Assembly (NCBI GenBank): GCA_949128115.1
Contig: OX421968.1
Span: 62,001-126,000, forward strand
Reading direction: 5' to 3'
DNA length: 64,000 nt
Origin: Anaspis maculata
Lineage: Eukaryota; Arthropoda; Insecta; Coleoptera; Scraptiidae
Below the pieces are notes generated by a model, which was not told the origin of the DNA, searched no databases, and was given only the letters and a program-made list of their open reading frames with translations. The position numbers were made by a program, and so were the translations under genes. Position 1 is the first letter of the stretch, and each line of letters starts with the position of its first letter. Below are positions 1-12,100 of this stretch, in pieces.

Positions 1-45
1 TGTCACGTGGGTTGAAGCCTGAAGTCACGTGGGTTGAAGCTAAAA

Positions 46-222
46 GTCACGTGGGTTGAAACCTGAACTTTTTGGATAACAATTGTGTCTTTTCTTCTAT
101 ATTTGTGTTAGTTCGTCAGATGTTGCGTTTGGAAAGAGTAGCTGCCAACTTCAAAAGTGGTGACCGATCGTTTTCAAAGTCACGTGGGTGGAAGCCTGAA
201 GTCACGTGGGTTGGAGCCTGGA
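46..222 (+). repeat. Reference 177-bp module (core 68-178 plus three boxes)
   Basis: A clean example of the commonest module. It starts with the core-proximal box (46-67), which reads GGGTTGAAACCTGAAC at its end rather than GGGTTGAAGCCTGAAG. The 111-bp core (68-178) follows, then boxes at 179 and 201; the next module starts at 223. The core has fixed landmarks in order: TTTTTGGATAACAATTGTG, a T-rich tract ending CTATATTTGTG, TTCGTTCGTCAGATG, TTGCGTTTGGAAAGAGTAGC, TGCCAACTTCAAAAGTGG and CCGATCGTTTTCAAA. CAATTG and CGATCG occur about once per module through the window. Boxes differ by position: the one next to the core has AAACCTGAAC or TCAAACCTAAAC-type ends, while middle boxes end GAAGCCTGAA. 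The 177 bp equals 59 codons, so three-box modules keep one reading frame. Confidence 0.95.
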
Positions 223-353
223 GTCACGTGGGTTGGAGCGTGAACTTTTTGGATAACAATTGTGTCTTTTCTTCTATTTTTGTGTTCGTTCGTCAGATGT
301 TGCGTTTGGAACAAGTAGCTGCTAACTCCAAAAGTGGTGAACGAACGTTTTAA
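223..353 (+). repeat. Representative 131-bp short-core variant with hairpin potential
   Basis: In this recurrent variant the distance from the core-proximal box to the next box is 131 bp instead of 133. It carries linked changes: CTATTTTTGTG instead of CTATATTTGTG, GGAACAAGTAGC instead of GGAAAGAGTAGC, AACTCCAAAAG, and GGTGAACGAACGTTTTAA replacing GGTGACCGATCGTTTTCAAA. The change creates GAACGAAC at 339-346, the exact reverse complement of GTTCGTTC at 284-291, so an 8-bp stem with a 47-base loop is possible. The same variant recurs, for example near 1570-1678, 3510-3620, 10620-10738, 14470-14587, 26450-26557, 43495-43608 and 54380-54493. The 2-bp loss shifts the frame and leaves a 66-residue open frame on the minus strand in many copies, which I regard as a by-product. 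Confidence 0.85.
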
Positions 354-2781
354 GTCACGTGGGTTGAAGCCTGAGGTCACGTGGATCGAAGCCTGAAGTC
401 ACGTGGGTTGAAGCCAAAAGTCACGTGGGTTGAAACCTGAACTTTTTGGATAACAATTGAGTCCTTTCTTCTATATTTGTGTTCGTTCGTCAGATGTTGC
501 GTTTGGGAAGAGTAGCTGCCAACTTCAAAAGTGGTTACCGATCGTTTTCAAAGTCACGTGAGTTGAAGCCTGAAGTCACGTGGGTTGAAGCCAAAAGTCA
601 CGTGGGTTAGAACCTGAACTTTTTGGATACCAATTGTGTCTTTTCTTCTATATTTGTGTTCGTTCGTCAGATGTTGCGTTTGAAAAGAGTAGCTGCCAAC
701 TTCAAAAGTGGTTATCGATCGTTTTCAAAGTCACGTGAGTTGAAGCCTGAAGTCACGTGAGTTGAAGCCAAAAGTCACGTGGGTTAAAACCTGAACTTTT
801 TGGATACCAATTGTGTTTTTTCTTCTATATTTGTGTTCGTTCGTCTGATGTTGCGTTTGGAACAAGTAGCTGCCAACTTCAAAAGTGGTGACCGATCGTT
901 TCCAAAGTCACGTGAGTTGAAGCCTGAAGTCACGTGGGTTGAAGCCAGAAGTCACGTGGGTTCAAACCTTAACTTTTTGGACAACAATTGTGTCTTTATT
1001 TCTATATTTGTGTTCGTTCGTCAGATGTTGCGTTTGGAAAGAGTAGCTGCCAACTTCAAAAGTGGTTACCGATCGTTTTCAAAGTCACGTGGGTTGAAGC
1101 CTGAAGTCACGTGGGTTGGAGCCTGAGGTCACGTGGGTTGAAGCCAAAAGTCACGTGGGTTAAAACCTGAACTTTTTGGATGCCAATTGTGTCTTTTCTT
1201 CTATATTTGTGTTCGTTCGTCAGATGTTGCGTTTGGAAAAAGTAGCTGCCAACTTTAAAAGTGGTTACCGATCGTTTTCAAAGTCACGTGGGTGGACGCC
1301 TGAAGTCACGTGGGTTGAAGCCTGAAGTCACGTGGGTTGAAGCCTGAAGTCACGTGGGTTGAAGCCAAAAGTCACGTGGGTTGGAACCTGAACTTTTTGG
1401 ATAACAATTGGTCTTTTCTTCTATATTTGTGTTCGTTCGTCAGATGTTGCGTTTGGAAAGAGTAGCTGCCAACTTCAAAAGTGGTGACCGATCATTTTCA
1501 AAGTCACGTAAGTGAAATCCTGAAGTCACGTGGGTTGTAGCCTGGAGTCACGTGGGTTGGAACGTGAACTTTTTGGATAACAATTGTGTCTTTTCTTCTA
1601 TTTTTGTGTTCGTTCGTCAGATGTTGCGTTTGGAACAAGTAGCTGCCAACTCCAAAAGTGGTGAACGAACGTTTTAAGTCACGTGGGTTAAAGCCTGAGG
1701 TCACGTGGATTGAAGCCTGAAGTCACGTGGGTTGAAGCCAAAAGTCACGTGGGTTGAAACCTGAACTTTTTGGATAACAATTGAGTCTTTTCTTCTATAT
1801 TTGTGTTCGTTCGTCAGATGTTGCGTTTGGAAAAAGTAGCTGCCAACATCAAAAGTGGTGACCGATCGTTTTGAAAGTCACGTGGGTGAAAGCCTGAAGT
1901 CACATGAGTTGGAGCCTGGAGTCACGTGGGTTGGAACGTGAACTTTTTGGATAACAATTGTGTCTTTTCTTCTATTTTTGTGTTCGTTCGTCAGATGTTG
2001 CGTTTGGAACAAGTAGCTGCCAACTCCAAAAGTGGTGAACGAACGTTTTAAGTCACGTGGGTTGAAGCCTAAAGTCACGTGGGTTGGAGCCAAAAGTCAC
2101 GTGGGTTGAAACCTGAACTTTTTGGATAACAATTGTGTCTTTTCTTCTATATTCGTGTTCGTTCGACAGATGTTGCGTTTGGAAAGAGTAGCTGCCAACT
2201 TCAAAAGTGGTTACCGATCGTTTTCAAAGTCACGTGGGTTGAAGCCTGAAGTCACGTGGGTTAAAGCCAAAAGTCACGTGGGTTGAAACCTGAACTTTTT
2301 GGATATCAATTGTGTCTTTTCTTCTATATTTGTGTTCGTTCGACAGATGTTGCGTTTGGAAAGAGTAGCTGCCAACTTCAAAAGTGGTGACCGATCGTTT
2401 CCAAAGTCACGTGTGTTGAAGCCTGAAGTCACGTGGGTTGAAGCCTGGAGTTACGTGGGTTCTAACCTAAACTTTTTGGATAACAATTGTGTCTTTTTTT
2501 CTATATTTGTGTTCGTTTGTCAGATGTTGCGTTTGGAAAGATTAGCTGCCAACTTCAAAAGTGGTTACCGATCGTTTTCAATGTCACGTGGGTTGAAGCC
2601 TGAAGTCACGTGGGTTGAAGCCTGAGGTCACGTGGGTTGAAGCCAAAAGTCACGTGGGTTGAAACCTGATCTTTTTGGATACCAATTGTGTTTTTTCTTC
2701 TATATTTGTGTTCGTTCGTCTGATGTTGCGTTTGGAACAAGTAGCTGCCAACATCAAAAGTGGTGACCGATCGTTTTCAAA

Positions 2782-2935
2782 GTCACGTGGGTTGAAGCCT
2801 GAAGTCACGTGAGTTGAAGCCTTAAGTCACGTGGGTTGAAGCCTGGAGTCACGTGGGTTGAAGCCTGAAGTCACGTGGGTTGAAGCTTGAAGTCACGTGG
2901 GTTGGAGCCTAAAGTCACGTGGGTTAAAACCTGAA
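2782..2935 (+). promoter_or_regulatory. Seven-box run of CACGTG E-boxes (example of the 22-bp tier)
   Basis: Boxes begin at 2782, 2804, 2826, 2848, 2870, 2892 and 2914, exactly 22 bp apart. Each has GTCACGTGGG or a one-base variant (2804 has GTCACGTGAG). CACGTG is the classical E-box bound by bHLH and bHLH-ZIP dimers of the Myc/Max, USF, MITF/TFEB and CLOCK/CYCLE types, and a preceding GT matches the preference of several of them. At 22 bp spacing (about 2.1 helical turns) successive sites would lie on nearly the same DNA face. What is seen is a dense ordered site array; actual factor binding is unproven, and the motif may persist only because the array was copied. Confidence 0.55.
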
Positions 2936-4309
2936 CTTTTTGGATAACAATTGTGTTTTTTCTTCCATATTTGTGTTCGTTCGTCAGATGTTGCGTTTGG
3001 AAAGAGTAGCTGCCAACTTCAAAAGTGGTTACCGATCGTTTTCAAAGTCACGTGGGCTGAAGCCTGAAGTCACGTGAGTTGAAGCCTGAGGTCACGTGGG
3101 TTGAAGCCAAAAGTCACGTGGGTTAAAACCTGAACTTTTTGGATACCAATTGTGTCTTTTCTTCTATATTTGTGTTCGTTCGTCAGATGTTGCGTTTGGA
3201 GAGAGTAGCTGCCAACTTTAAAAGTGGTTACCGATCGTTTTCAAAGTCACGTGGGTGGACGCCTGAAGTCACGTGGGTTGAAGCCTGAAGTCACGTGGGT
3301 TGAAGCCAAAAGTCACGTGGGTTGGAACCTGAACTTTTTGGATAACAATTGTGTCTTTTCTTCTATATTTGTGTTCGTTCGTCAGATGTTGCGTTTGGAA
3401 AGAGTAGCTGCCAACTTCAAAAGTGGTGACCGATCGTTTTCAAAGTCACGTGGGTGGAAGCCTGAAGTCACGTGGGTTGGAGCCTGGAGTCACGTGGGTT
3501 GAAACGTGAACTTTTTGGATAACAATTGTGTCTTTTCTTCTATTTTTGTGTTCGTTCGTCAGATGTTGCGTTTGGAACAAGTAGCTGCCAACTCCAAAAG
3601 TGGTGAACGAACGTTTCAAGTCACGTAGGTTGGAGCCTGAGGTCACGTGGATTGAAGCCTGAAGTCACGTGGGTTGGAGCCTGGAGTCACGTGAGTTCAA
3701 ACCTGAACTTTTTGGATAACAATTGTGTCTTTCTTTCTATATTTGTGTTCGTTCGTCAGATGTTGCGTTTGGAAAGAGTAGCTGCCATTTTCAAAAGTGG
3801 TTACCGATCGTTTTCAAAGTCACGTGGGTTGAAGCCTAAAGTCACGTGGGTTGAAGCCAAAAGTCACGTGGGTTGAAACCTGAACTTTTTGGATAACAAT
3901 TGTGTCTTTTCTTCTATATTTGTGTTCGTTCGACAGATGTTGCGTTTGGAAAGAGTAGCTGCCAACTTCAAAAGTGGTTACCGATCGTTTTCAAATTCAC
4001 GTGGGTTGAAGCCTGAAGTCACGTGGGTTAAAGCCAAAAGTCACGTGGGTTCAAACCTAAACTTTTTGGATAACAATTGTGTCTTTTTTTCTATATTTGT
4101 GTTCGTTTGTCAGATGTTGCGTTTGGAAAGAGTAGCTGCCAACTTCAAAAGTGGTTACCGATCGTTTTCAAATTCACGTGGGTTGAAGCCTGAAGTCACG
4201 TGGGTTGAAGCCAAAAGTCACGTGGGTTAAAACCTGAAGTCACGTGGGTTGAAGCCTGAAGTCACGTGGGTTGAAGCCTAAAGTCACGTGGGTTGAAACC
4301 TGAACTTTT

Positions 4310-6013
4310 TGGATAACAATTGTGTTTTTTCTTCTATATTTGTGTTCGTTCGTCAGATGTTGCGTTTGGAACAAGTAGCTGCCAACATCAAAAGTGGTGA
4401 CCGATCGTTTCCAAAGTCACGTGGGTTGAAGCCTGAAGTCACGTGGGTTAAAGCCAAAAGTCACGTGGGTTAAAACCTGAACTTTTTGGATACCATATGT
4501 GTCTTTTCTTCTATATTAGTGTTCGTTCGTCAGATGTTGCGTTTGGAAAGAGTAGCTGCCAACTTTAAAAGTGGTTACCGATCGTTTTCAAAGTCACGTG
4601 GGTGGACGCCTGAAGTCACGTAGGTTGAAGCCTGAAGTCACGTGGGTTGAAGCCAAAAGTCACGTGGGTTGGAACCTGAACTTTTTGGATAACAATTGTG
4701 TCTTTTCTTCTATATTTGTGTTCGTTCGTCAGATGTTGCGTTTGGAAAGAGTAGCTGCCAACTTCAAAAGTGGTGACCGATCGTTTTCAAAGTCACGTGG
4801 GTGAAAGCCTGAAGTCACGTGGGTTGGAGCCTGGAGTCACGTGGGTTCAAACCTGAACTTTTTGGATAACAATTGTGTCTTTCTTTCTATATTTGTGTTC
4901 GTTCGTCAGATGTTGCGTTTGGAAAGAGTAGCTGCCATTTTCAAAAGTGGTTACCGATCGTTTTCAAAGTCACGTGGGTTGAAGCCTGAAGTCACGTGGG
5001 TTGAAGCCAAAAGTCACGTGGGTTGAAACCTGAACTTTTTGGATAACAATTGTGTCTTTTCTTCTATATTTGTGTTCGTTCGACAGATGTTGCGTTTGGA
5101 AAGAGTAGCTGCCAACTTCAAAAGTGGTTACCGATCGTTTTCAAATTCACGTGGGTTGAAGCCTGAAGTCACGTGGGTTAAAGCCAAAAGTCACGTGGGG
5201 TCAAACCTAAACTTTTTGGATAACAATTGTGTCTTTTTTTTCTATATTTGTGTTCGTTTGTCAGATGTTGCGTTTGGAAAGAGTAGCTGCCAACTTCAAA
5301 AGTGGTTACCGATCGTTTTCAAATTCACGTGGGTTGAAGCCTGAAGTCACGTGGGTTGAAGCCAAAAGTCACGTGGGTTAAAACCTGAAGTCACGTGGGT
5401 TGAAGCCTGAAGTCACGTGGGTTGAAGCCTAAAGTCACGTGGGTTGAAACCTGAACTTTTTGGATAACAATTGTGTTTTTTCTTCTATATTTGTGTTCGT
5501 TCGTCAGATGTTGCGTTTGGAACAAGTAGCTGCCAACATCAAAAGTGGTGACCGATCGTTTCCAAAGTCACGTGGGTTGAAGCCTGGAGTCACGTGGGTT
5601 CAAACCTCAACTTTTTGGATAACAATTGTGTCTTTTTTTCTATATTTGTGTTCGTTCGTCAGATGTTGCGTTTGGAAAGAGTAGCTGCCAACTTCAAAAG
5701 TGGTTACCGATCGTTTTCAAAGTCACGTGGGTTGAAGCCTGAAGTCACGTGGGTTGGAGCCTGAGGTCACGTGGGTTGAAGCCAAGAGTCACGTGGGTTA
5801 AAACCTGAACTTTTTGGATACCATATGTGTCTTTTCTTCTATATTTGTGTTCGTTCGTCAAATGTTGCGTTTGGAAAGAGTAGCTGCCAACTTTAAAAGT
5901 GGTTACCGATCGTTTTCAAAGTCACGTGGGTGGACGCCTGAAGTCACGTAGGTTGAAGCCTGAAGTCACGTGGGTTGAAGCCAAAAGTCACGTGGGTTGG
6001 AACCTGAACTTTT
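4310..6013 (+). repeat. 1,704-bp tandem HOR, copy 1
   Basis: Diagnostic variants recur 1,704 bp downstream: GGATACCATATGTG (loss of the CAATTG site) near 4490 and 6194, CTATATTAGTG near 4511 and 6215, CACGTAGGTTG near 4617 and 6321, and AAATTCACGTGGG near 5145 and 6849. Boundaries come from where the two copies stop agreeing and are good to a few tens of bases. One visible difference is CAAATG at 5858 against CAGATG in the second copy. Confidence 0.8.
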
Positions 6014-7717
6014 TGGATAACAATTGTGTTTTTTCTTCTATATTTGTGTTCGTTCGTCAGATGTTGCGTTTGGAACAAGTAGCTGCCAACATCAAAAGTG
6101 GTGACCGATCGTTTCCAAAGTCACGTGGGTTGAAGCCTGAAGTCACGTGGGTTAAAGCCAAAAGTCACGTGGGTTAAAACCTGAACTTTTTGGATACCAT
6201 ATGTGTCTTTTCTTCTATATTAGTGTTCGTTCGTCAGATGTTGCGTTTGGAAAGAGTAGCTGCCAACTTTAAAAGTGGTTACTGATCGTTTTCAAAGTCA
6301 CGTGGGTGGACGCCTGAAGTCACGTAGGTTGAAGCCTGAAGTCACGTGGGTTGAAGCCAGAAGTCACGTGGGTTGGAACCTGAACTTTTTGGATAACAAT
6401 TGTGTCTTTTCTTCTATATTTGTGTTCGTTCGTCAGATGTTGCGTTTGGAAAGAGTAGCTGCCAACTTCAAAAGTGGTGACCGATCGTTTTCAAAGTCAC
6501 GTGGGTGAAAGCCTGAAGTCACGTGGGTTGGAGCCTGGAGTCACGTGGGTTCAAACCTGAACTTTTTGGATAACAATTGTGTCTTTCTTTCTATATTTGT
6601 GTTCGTTCGTCAGATGTTGCGTTTGGAAAGAGTAGCTGCCATTTTCAAAAGTGGTTACCGATCGTTTTCAAAGTCACGTGGGTTGAAGCCTGAAGTCACG
6701 TGGGTTGAAGCCAAAAGTCACGTGGGTTGAAACCTGAACTTTTTGGATAACAATTGTGTCTTTTCTTCTATATTTGTGTTCGTTCGACAGATGTTGCGTT
6801 TGGAAAGAGTAGCTGCCAACTTCAAAAGTGGTTACCGATCGTTTTCAAATTCACGTGGGTTGAAGCCTGAAGTCACGTGGGTTAAAGCCAAAAGTCACGT
6901 GGGTTCAAACCTAAACTTTTTGGATAACAATTGTGTCTTTTTTTTCTATATTTGTGTTCGTTTGTCAGATGTTGCGTTTGGAAAGAGTAGCTGCCAACTT
7001 CAAAAGTGGTTACCGATCGTTTTCAAATTCACGTGGGTTGAAGCCTGAAGTCACGTGGGTTGAAGCCAAAAGTCACGTGGGTTAAAACCTGAAGTCACGT
7101 GGGTTGAAGCCTGAAGTCACGTGGGTTGAAGCCTAAAGTCACGTGGGTTGAAACCTGAACTTTTTGGATAACAATTGTGTTTTTTCTTCTATATTTGTGT
7201 TCGTTCGTCAGATGTTGCGTTTGGAACAAGTAGCTGCCAACATCAAAAGTGGTGACCGATCGTTTCCAAAGTCACGTGGGTTGAAGCCTGGAGTCACGTG
7301 GGTTCAAACCTCAACTTTTTGGATAACAATTGTGTCTTTTTTTCTATATTTGTGTTCGTTCGTCAGATGTTGCGTTTGGAAAGAGTAGCTGCCAACTTCA
7401 AAAGTGGTTACCGATCGTTTTCAAAGTCACGTGGGTTGAAGCCTGAAGTCACGTGGGTTGGAGCCTGAGGTCACGTGGGTTGAAGCCAAGAGTCACGTGG
7501 GTTAAAACCTGAACTTTTTGGATACCATATGTGTCTTTTCTTCTATATTTGTGTTCGTTCGTCAGATGTTGCGTTTGGAAAGAGTAGCTGCCAACTTTAA
7601 AAGTGGTTACCGATCGTTTTCAAAGTCACGTGGGTGGACGCCTGAAGTCACGTAGGTTGAAGCCTGAAGTCACGTGGGTTAAAGCCAAAAGTCACGTGGG
7701 TTGGAACCTGAACTTTT
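6014..7717 (+). repeat. 1,704-bp tandem HOR, copy 2
   Basis: This is the direct partner of the preceding block, sharing its unusual modules in the same order at a constant offset of 1,704 bp. Small differences are visible, such as an ACTGATCG change near 6271 and CACGTGGGTTC here against CACGTGGGGTC in copy 1 near 5196. Agreement stops near 7724, where the copy-1 module ending AACATCAAAAG is replaced here by one ending AACTTTAAAAG. Confidence 0.8.
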
Positions 7718-10700
7718 TGGATAACAATTGTGTCTTTTCTTCTATATTTGTGTTCGTTCGTCAGATGTTGCGTTTGGAAAGAGTAGCTGCCAACTTTAAA
7801 AGTGGTTACCGATCGTTTTCAAAGTCACGTGGGTGGACGCCTGATGTCACGTGGGTTGAAGCCTGAAGTCACGTGGGTTGAAGCCAAAAGTCACGTGGGT
7901 TGAAACCTGAACTTTTTGGATAACAAGTGTGTCTTTTCTTCTATATTCGTGTTCGTTCGACAGATGTTGCGTTTGGAAAGAGTAGCTGCCAACTTCAAAA
8001 GTGGTTACCGATCGTTCTCAAAGTCACGTGGGTTGAAGCCTGAAGTCACGTGGGTTAAAGCCAAAAGTCACGTGGGTTGAAACCTGAACTTTTTGGATAA
8101 CAATTGTGTCTTTTCTTTTATATTTGTGTTCGTTCGACAGATGTTGCGTTTGGAAAGAGTAGCTGCCAACTCCAAAAGTGGTGACCGATCGTTTCCAAAG
8201 TCACGTGTGTTGAAGCCTGAAGTCACGTGGGTTGAAGCCTGGAGTTACGTGGGTTCTAACCTAAACTTTTTGGATAACAATTGTGTCTTTTTTTCTATAT
8301 TTGTGTTCGTTTGTCAGATGTTGCGTTTGGAAAGAGTAGCTGCCAACTTCAAAAGTGGTTACCGATCGTTTTCAATGTCACGTGGGTTGAAGCCCGAAGT
8401 CACGTGGGTTGAAGCCTGAGGTCACGTGGGTTGAAGCCAAAAGTCACGTGGGTTGAAACCTGATCTTTTTGGATACCAATTGTGTTTTTTCTTCTATATT
8501 TGTGTTCGTTCGTCTGATGTTGCGTTTGGAACAAGTAGCTGCCAACATCAAAAGTGGTGACCGATCGTTTTCAAAGTCACGTGGGTTGAAGCCTGAAGTC
8601 ACGTGAGTTGAAGCCTGAAATCACGTGGGTTGAAGCCTGAAGTCACGTGGGATGAAGCCTAAAGTCACGTGGGTTCAAACCTATACTTTTTGGATAACAA
8701 TTGTTTCTTTTTTTCTATATTTGTGTTCGTTCGTCAGATGTTGCGTTTGAAAAGAGTAGCTGCCAACTTCAAAAGTGGTTACCGATCGTTTTCAAAGTCA
8801 CGTGGGTTGAAGCCTGAAGTTACGTGGGTTGGAGCCTGAGGTCACGCGGGTTGAAGCCAGAAGTCACGTGGGTTGAAACCTGAACTTTTTGGATACCAAT
8901 TGTGTCTTTTCTTCTATATTTGTGTTCGTTCGTCAGATGTTGCGTTTGGAAAGAGAAGCTGCCAACTTCAAAAGTGGTTACCGATCGTTTTCAAAGTCAC
9001 GTGGGTTGACGCCTTGAGTCACGTGGGTTGAAGCCTGGAGTCACGTGGGTTCAAACCTAAACTTTTTGGATAACAATTGTGTCTTTTTTTCTATATTTGT
9101 GTCCGTTTGTCAGATGTTGCGTTTGGGAAGAGTAGCTGCCAACTTCAAAAGTGGTTACCGATCGTTTTCAAAGTCACGTGAGTTGGAGCCTGATGTCACG
9201 TGGGTTGAAGCCAAAAGTCACGTGGGTTGAAACCTGAACTTTTTGGATACCAATTGTGTTTTTTCTTCTATATTTGTGTTCGTTCGTCTGATGTTGCGTT
9301 TGGAACAAGTAGCTGCCAACATCAAAAGTGGTGACCGATCGTTTTCAAAGTCACGTGGGTTGAAGCCTGAAGTCACGTGGGTTGAAGCCTGATGTCACGT
9401 GGGTTGGAGCCTGAAGTCACGTGGGTTGAAGCTTGAAGTCACGTGGGTTGGAGCCTAAAGTCACGTGGGTTAAAACCCGAACTTTTTGGATAACAATTGT
9501 GTTTTTTCTTCCATATTTGTGTTCGTTCGTCAGATGTTGCGTTTGGAAAGAGTAGCTGCCAACTTCAAAAGTGGTTACCGATCGTTTTCAAAGTCACGTG
9601 GGCTGAAGCCTGAAGTCACGTGGGTTGAAGCCTGAGGTCACGTGAGTTGAAGCCAAAAGTCACGTGGGTTAAAACCTGAACTTTTTGGATACCAATTGTG
9701 TCTTTTCTTCTATATTTCTGTTCGTTCGTCAGATGTTGCGTTTGGAAAGAGTAGCTGCCAACTTTAAAAGTGGTTACCGATCGTTTTCAAAGTCACGTGG
9801 GTGGACGCCTGAAGTCACGTGGGTTGAAGCCTGAAGTCACGTGGGTTGGAGCCTGGAGTCACGTGGGTTGGAACGTGAACTTTTTGGATAACAATTGTGT
9901 CTTTTCTTCTATTTTTGTGTTCGTTCGTCAGATGTTGCGTTCGGAACAAGTAGCTGCCAACTCCAAAAGTGGTGAACGAACGTTTTAAGTCACGTAGGTT
10001 GAAGCCTGAGGTCACGTGGATTGAAGCCTGAAGTCACGTGGGTTGGAGCCTGGAGTCACGTGGGTTCAAACCTGAACTTCTTGGATAACAATTGTGTCTT
10101 TCTTTCTATATTTGTGTTCGTTCGTCAGATGTTGCGTTTGGAAAGAGTAGCTGCCATTTTCAAAAGTGGTTACCGATCGTTTTCAAAGTCACGTGGGTTG
10201 AAGCCTGAAGTCACGTGGGTTAAAGCCAAAAGTCACGTGGGTTAAAACCTGAACTTTTTGGATACCAATTGTGTCTTTTCTTCTATATTTGTGTTCGTTC
10301 GTCAGATGTTGCGTTTGGAAAGAGTAGCTGCCAACTTTTAAAGTGGTTACCGATCGTTTTCAAAGTCACGTGGGTGGACGCCTGAAGTCACGTGGGTTGA
10401 AGCCTGAAGTCACGTGGGTTGAAGCCAAAAGTCACGTGGGTTGGAACCTGAACTTTTTGGATAACAATTGTGTCTTTTCTTCTATATTTGTGTTCGTTCG
10501 TCAGATGTTGCGTTTGGAAAGAGTAGCTGCCAACTTCAAAAGTGGTGACCGATCGTTTTCAAAGTCACGTGGGTGAAAGCCTGAAGTCACGTGGGTTGGA
10601 GCCTGGAGTCACGTGGGTTGGAGCGTGAACTTTTTGGATAACAATTGTGTCTTTTCTTCTATTTTTGTGTTCGTTCGTCAGATGTTGCGTTTGGAACAAG

Positions 10701-11387
10701 TAGCTGCCAACTCCAAAAGTGGTGAACGAACGTTTAAAGTCACGTGGGTTGAAGCCTGAGGTCACGTGGATCGAAGCCTGAAGTCACGTGGGTTGAAGCC
10801 AAAAGTCACGTGGGTTGAAACCTGAACTTTTTGGATAACAATTGAGTCCTTTCTTCTATATTTGTGTTCGTTCGTCAGAGGTTGCGTTTGGTACAAGTAG
10901 CTGCCAACATCAAGAGTGGTGACCGATCGTTTTGAAAGTCACGTGAGTGAAAGCCTGAAGTCACGTGGGTTGGAGCCTGGAGTCACGTGGGTTCAAACCT
11001 GAACTTTTCGGATAAAAATTGTGTCTTTTTTTCTATATTTGTGTTCGTTCGTCAGATGTTGCGTTTGAAAAGAGTAGCTGCCATTTTCAAAAGTGGTTAC
11101 CGATCGTTTTCAAAGTCACGTGGGTTGAAGCCTGAAGTCACGTGGGTTAAAGCCAAAAGTCACGTGGGTTGAAACCTGAACTTTTTGGATAACAATTGTG
11201 TCTTTTCTTCTATATTTGTGTTCGTTCGACAGATGTTGCGTTTGGAAAGAGTAGCTGCCAACTTCAAAAGTGGTGACCGATCGTTTCCAAAGTCACGTGG
11301 GTTGAAGCCTGAAGTCACGTGGGTTGAAGCCAGAAGTCACGTGGGTTAAAACCTGAACTTTTTGGATACCAATTGTGTCTTTTCTTC

Positions 11388-11389
11388 TA
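11388..11389. other. Left TA target-site duplication
   Basis: TA immediately before AACCGCTTGAC. Together with the TA at 13183-13184 it collapses to the single TA found at the empty site 18904-18905 in the sister HOR. Confidence 0.85.
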
Positions 11390-12100
11390 AACCGCTTGAC
11401 AATTGAACTGCAACACCCAAAAATTAGGTGCGTTTTCAAATTGAGATAGCTCAAAAAGTATTTGACGGATTTCAGAAATTCAGGCATGTGAGGAAAGGTC
11501 ATTTTTTTGACTATCAAGTGCTGGTATTGATGATAAGTTTGATTGCACAGTTTGTCATATACAGGGTGCCAACGGAGAGCGTGCAGATATGGGCCATCTT
11601 TCACCTTGCACAACTTTCGAAAAAAAAATCCGAGATTTTTTCTATCGCCTGGTTTTGAAAGGTTATATCATTATGCCGAAACGGTTTTAGAATTTTGACC
11701 CTAACTTTTTTTTTCAAAAAATTGTGCTTAATTTTCTGAAATATGCACTTTCTGATTAAGAAATAAAAATAGAGAAATTGTTTGTTCTCAAACGGCGTTC
11801 ATATTGAATTTGCTTACGAAGATTTTTATTTGAGTCTCCACATCCCCTAGAAACTACCCCTTTTGGGACACCGTCTCACAACAAGATATGCAATGCTTCA
11901 TTTAAAAGGCATAAGGTAATTACTCGTCAATAATTGGATTGAAATAAGGATACTGCGATGACTCCACACGTACAGCTCCCTAAAAACCACTCCTTGACTC
12001 CAAGGGACAGGGTTGGTATGATAAGACATGCAATATGTACATGAAAATTCCAAAAAAAGTCTTTTTCAACTGTTCCACTAAAAAAGTGATGCTACACGAT
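11390..12100 (+). repeat. Left inverted arm of the foldback element
   Basis: This arm pairs with 12464-13182 on the opposite strand. Landmarks that recur inverted include CAACACCCAAAAATTAGGTG, ATACAGGGTGCCAACGGAGA near 11560, CCCCTAGAAACTACCCC near 11845, and TCCACTAAAAAAGTGATGC near 12075. Substitutions and small indels are scattered along it. The ATACAGGGTG string is of a kind I associate with ends of several insect mobile elements; that is weak recognition, not identification. Confidence 0.85.

Larger units (their letters stand above)
1..4309 (+). repeat. Left block: diverged modules without a near-exact partner
   Basis: This block is made of standard modules with three to seven boxes. 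By comparing variant strings I found no long near-identical copy elsewhere in the window. Parts of 2100-4300 resemble 7.9-10.3 kb in module order but differ at several positions; for example, the module pair at 2299-2625 differs from that at 8093-8419. It is satellite throughout, with no gene and no transposon seen. The lower similarity suggests it was not part of the most recent amplifications, though its partner could lie outside the window. Confidence 0.7.

Noticed and set aside
108..130. CENP-B-box-like string in the core (TTCGTCAGATGTTGC)
   Set aside because: It matches the start and the central A of the known CENP-B core pattern but not the required CGGG, so it falls short of a credible box.
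180..380. Recurrent 66-codon minus-strand open frame (about 25 copies, for example 3446-3646, 14414-14614, 54321-54521)
   Set aside because: It appears wherever the short-core variant occurs and mirrors the satellite; its ends fall in boxes. No promoter or start context distinguishes it.
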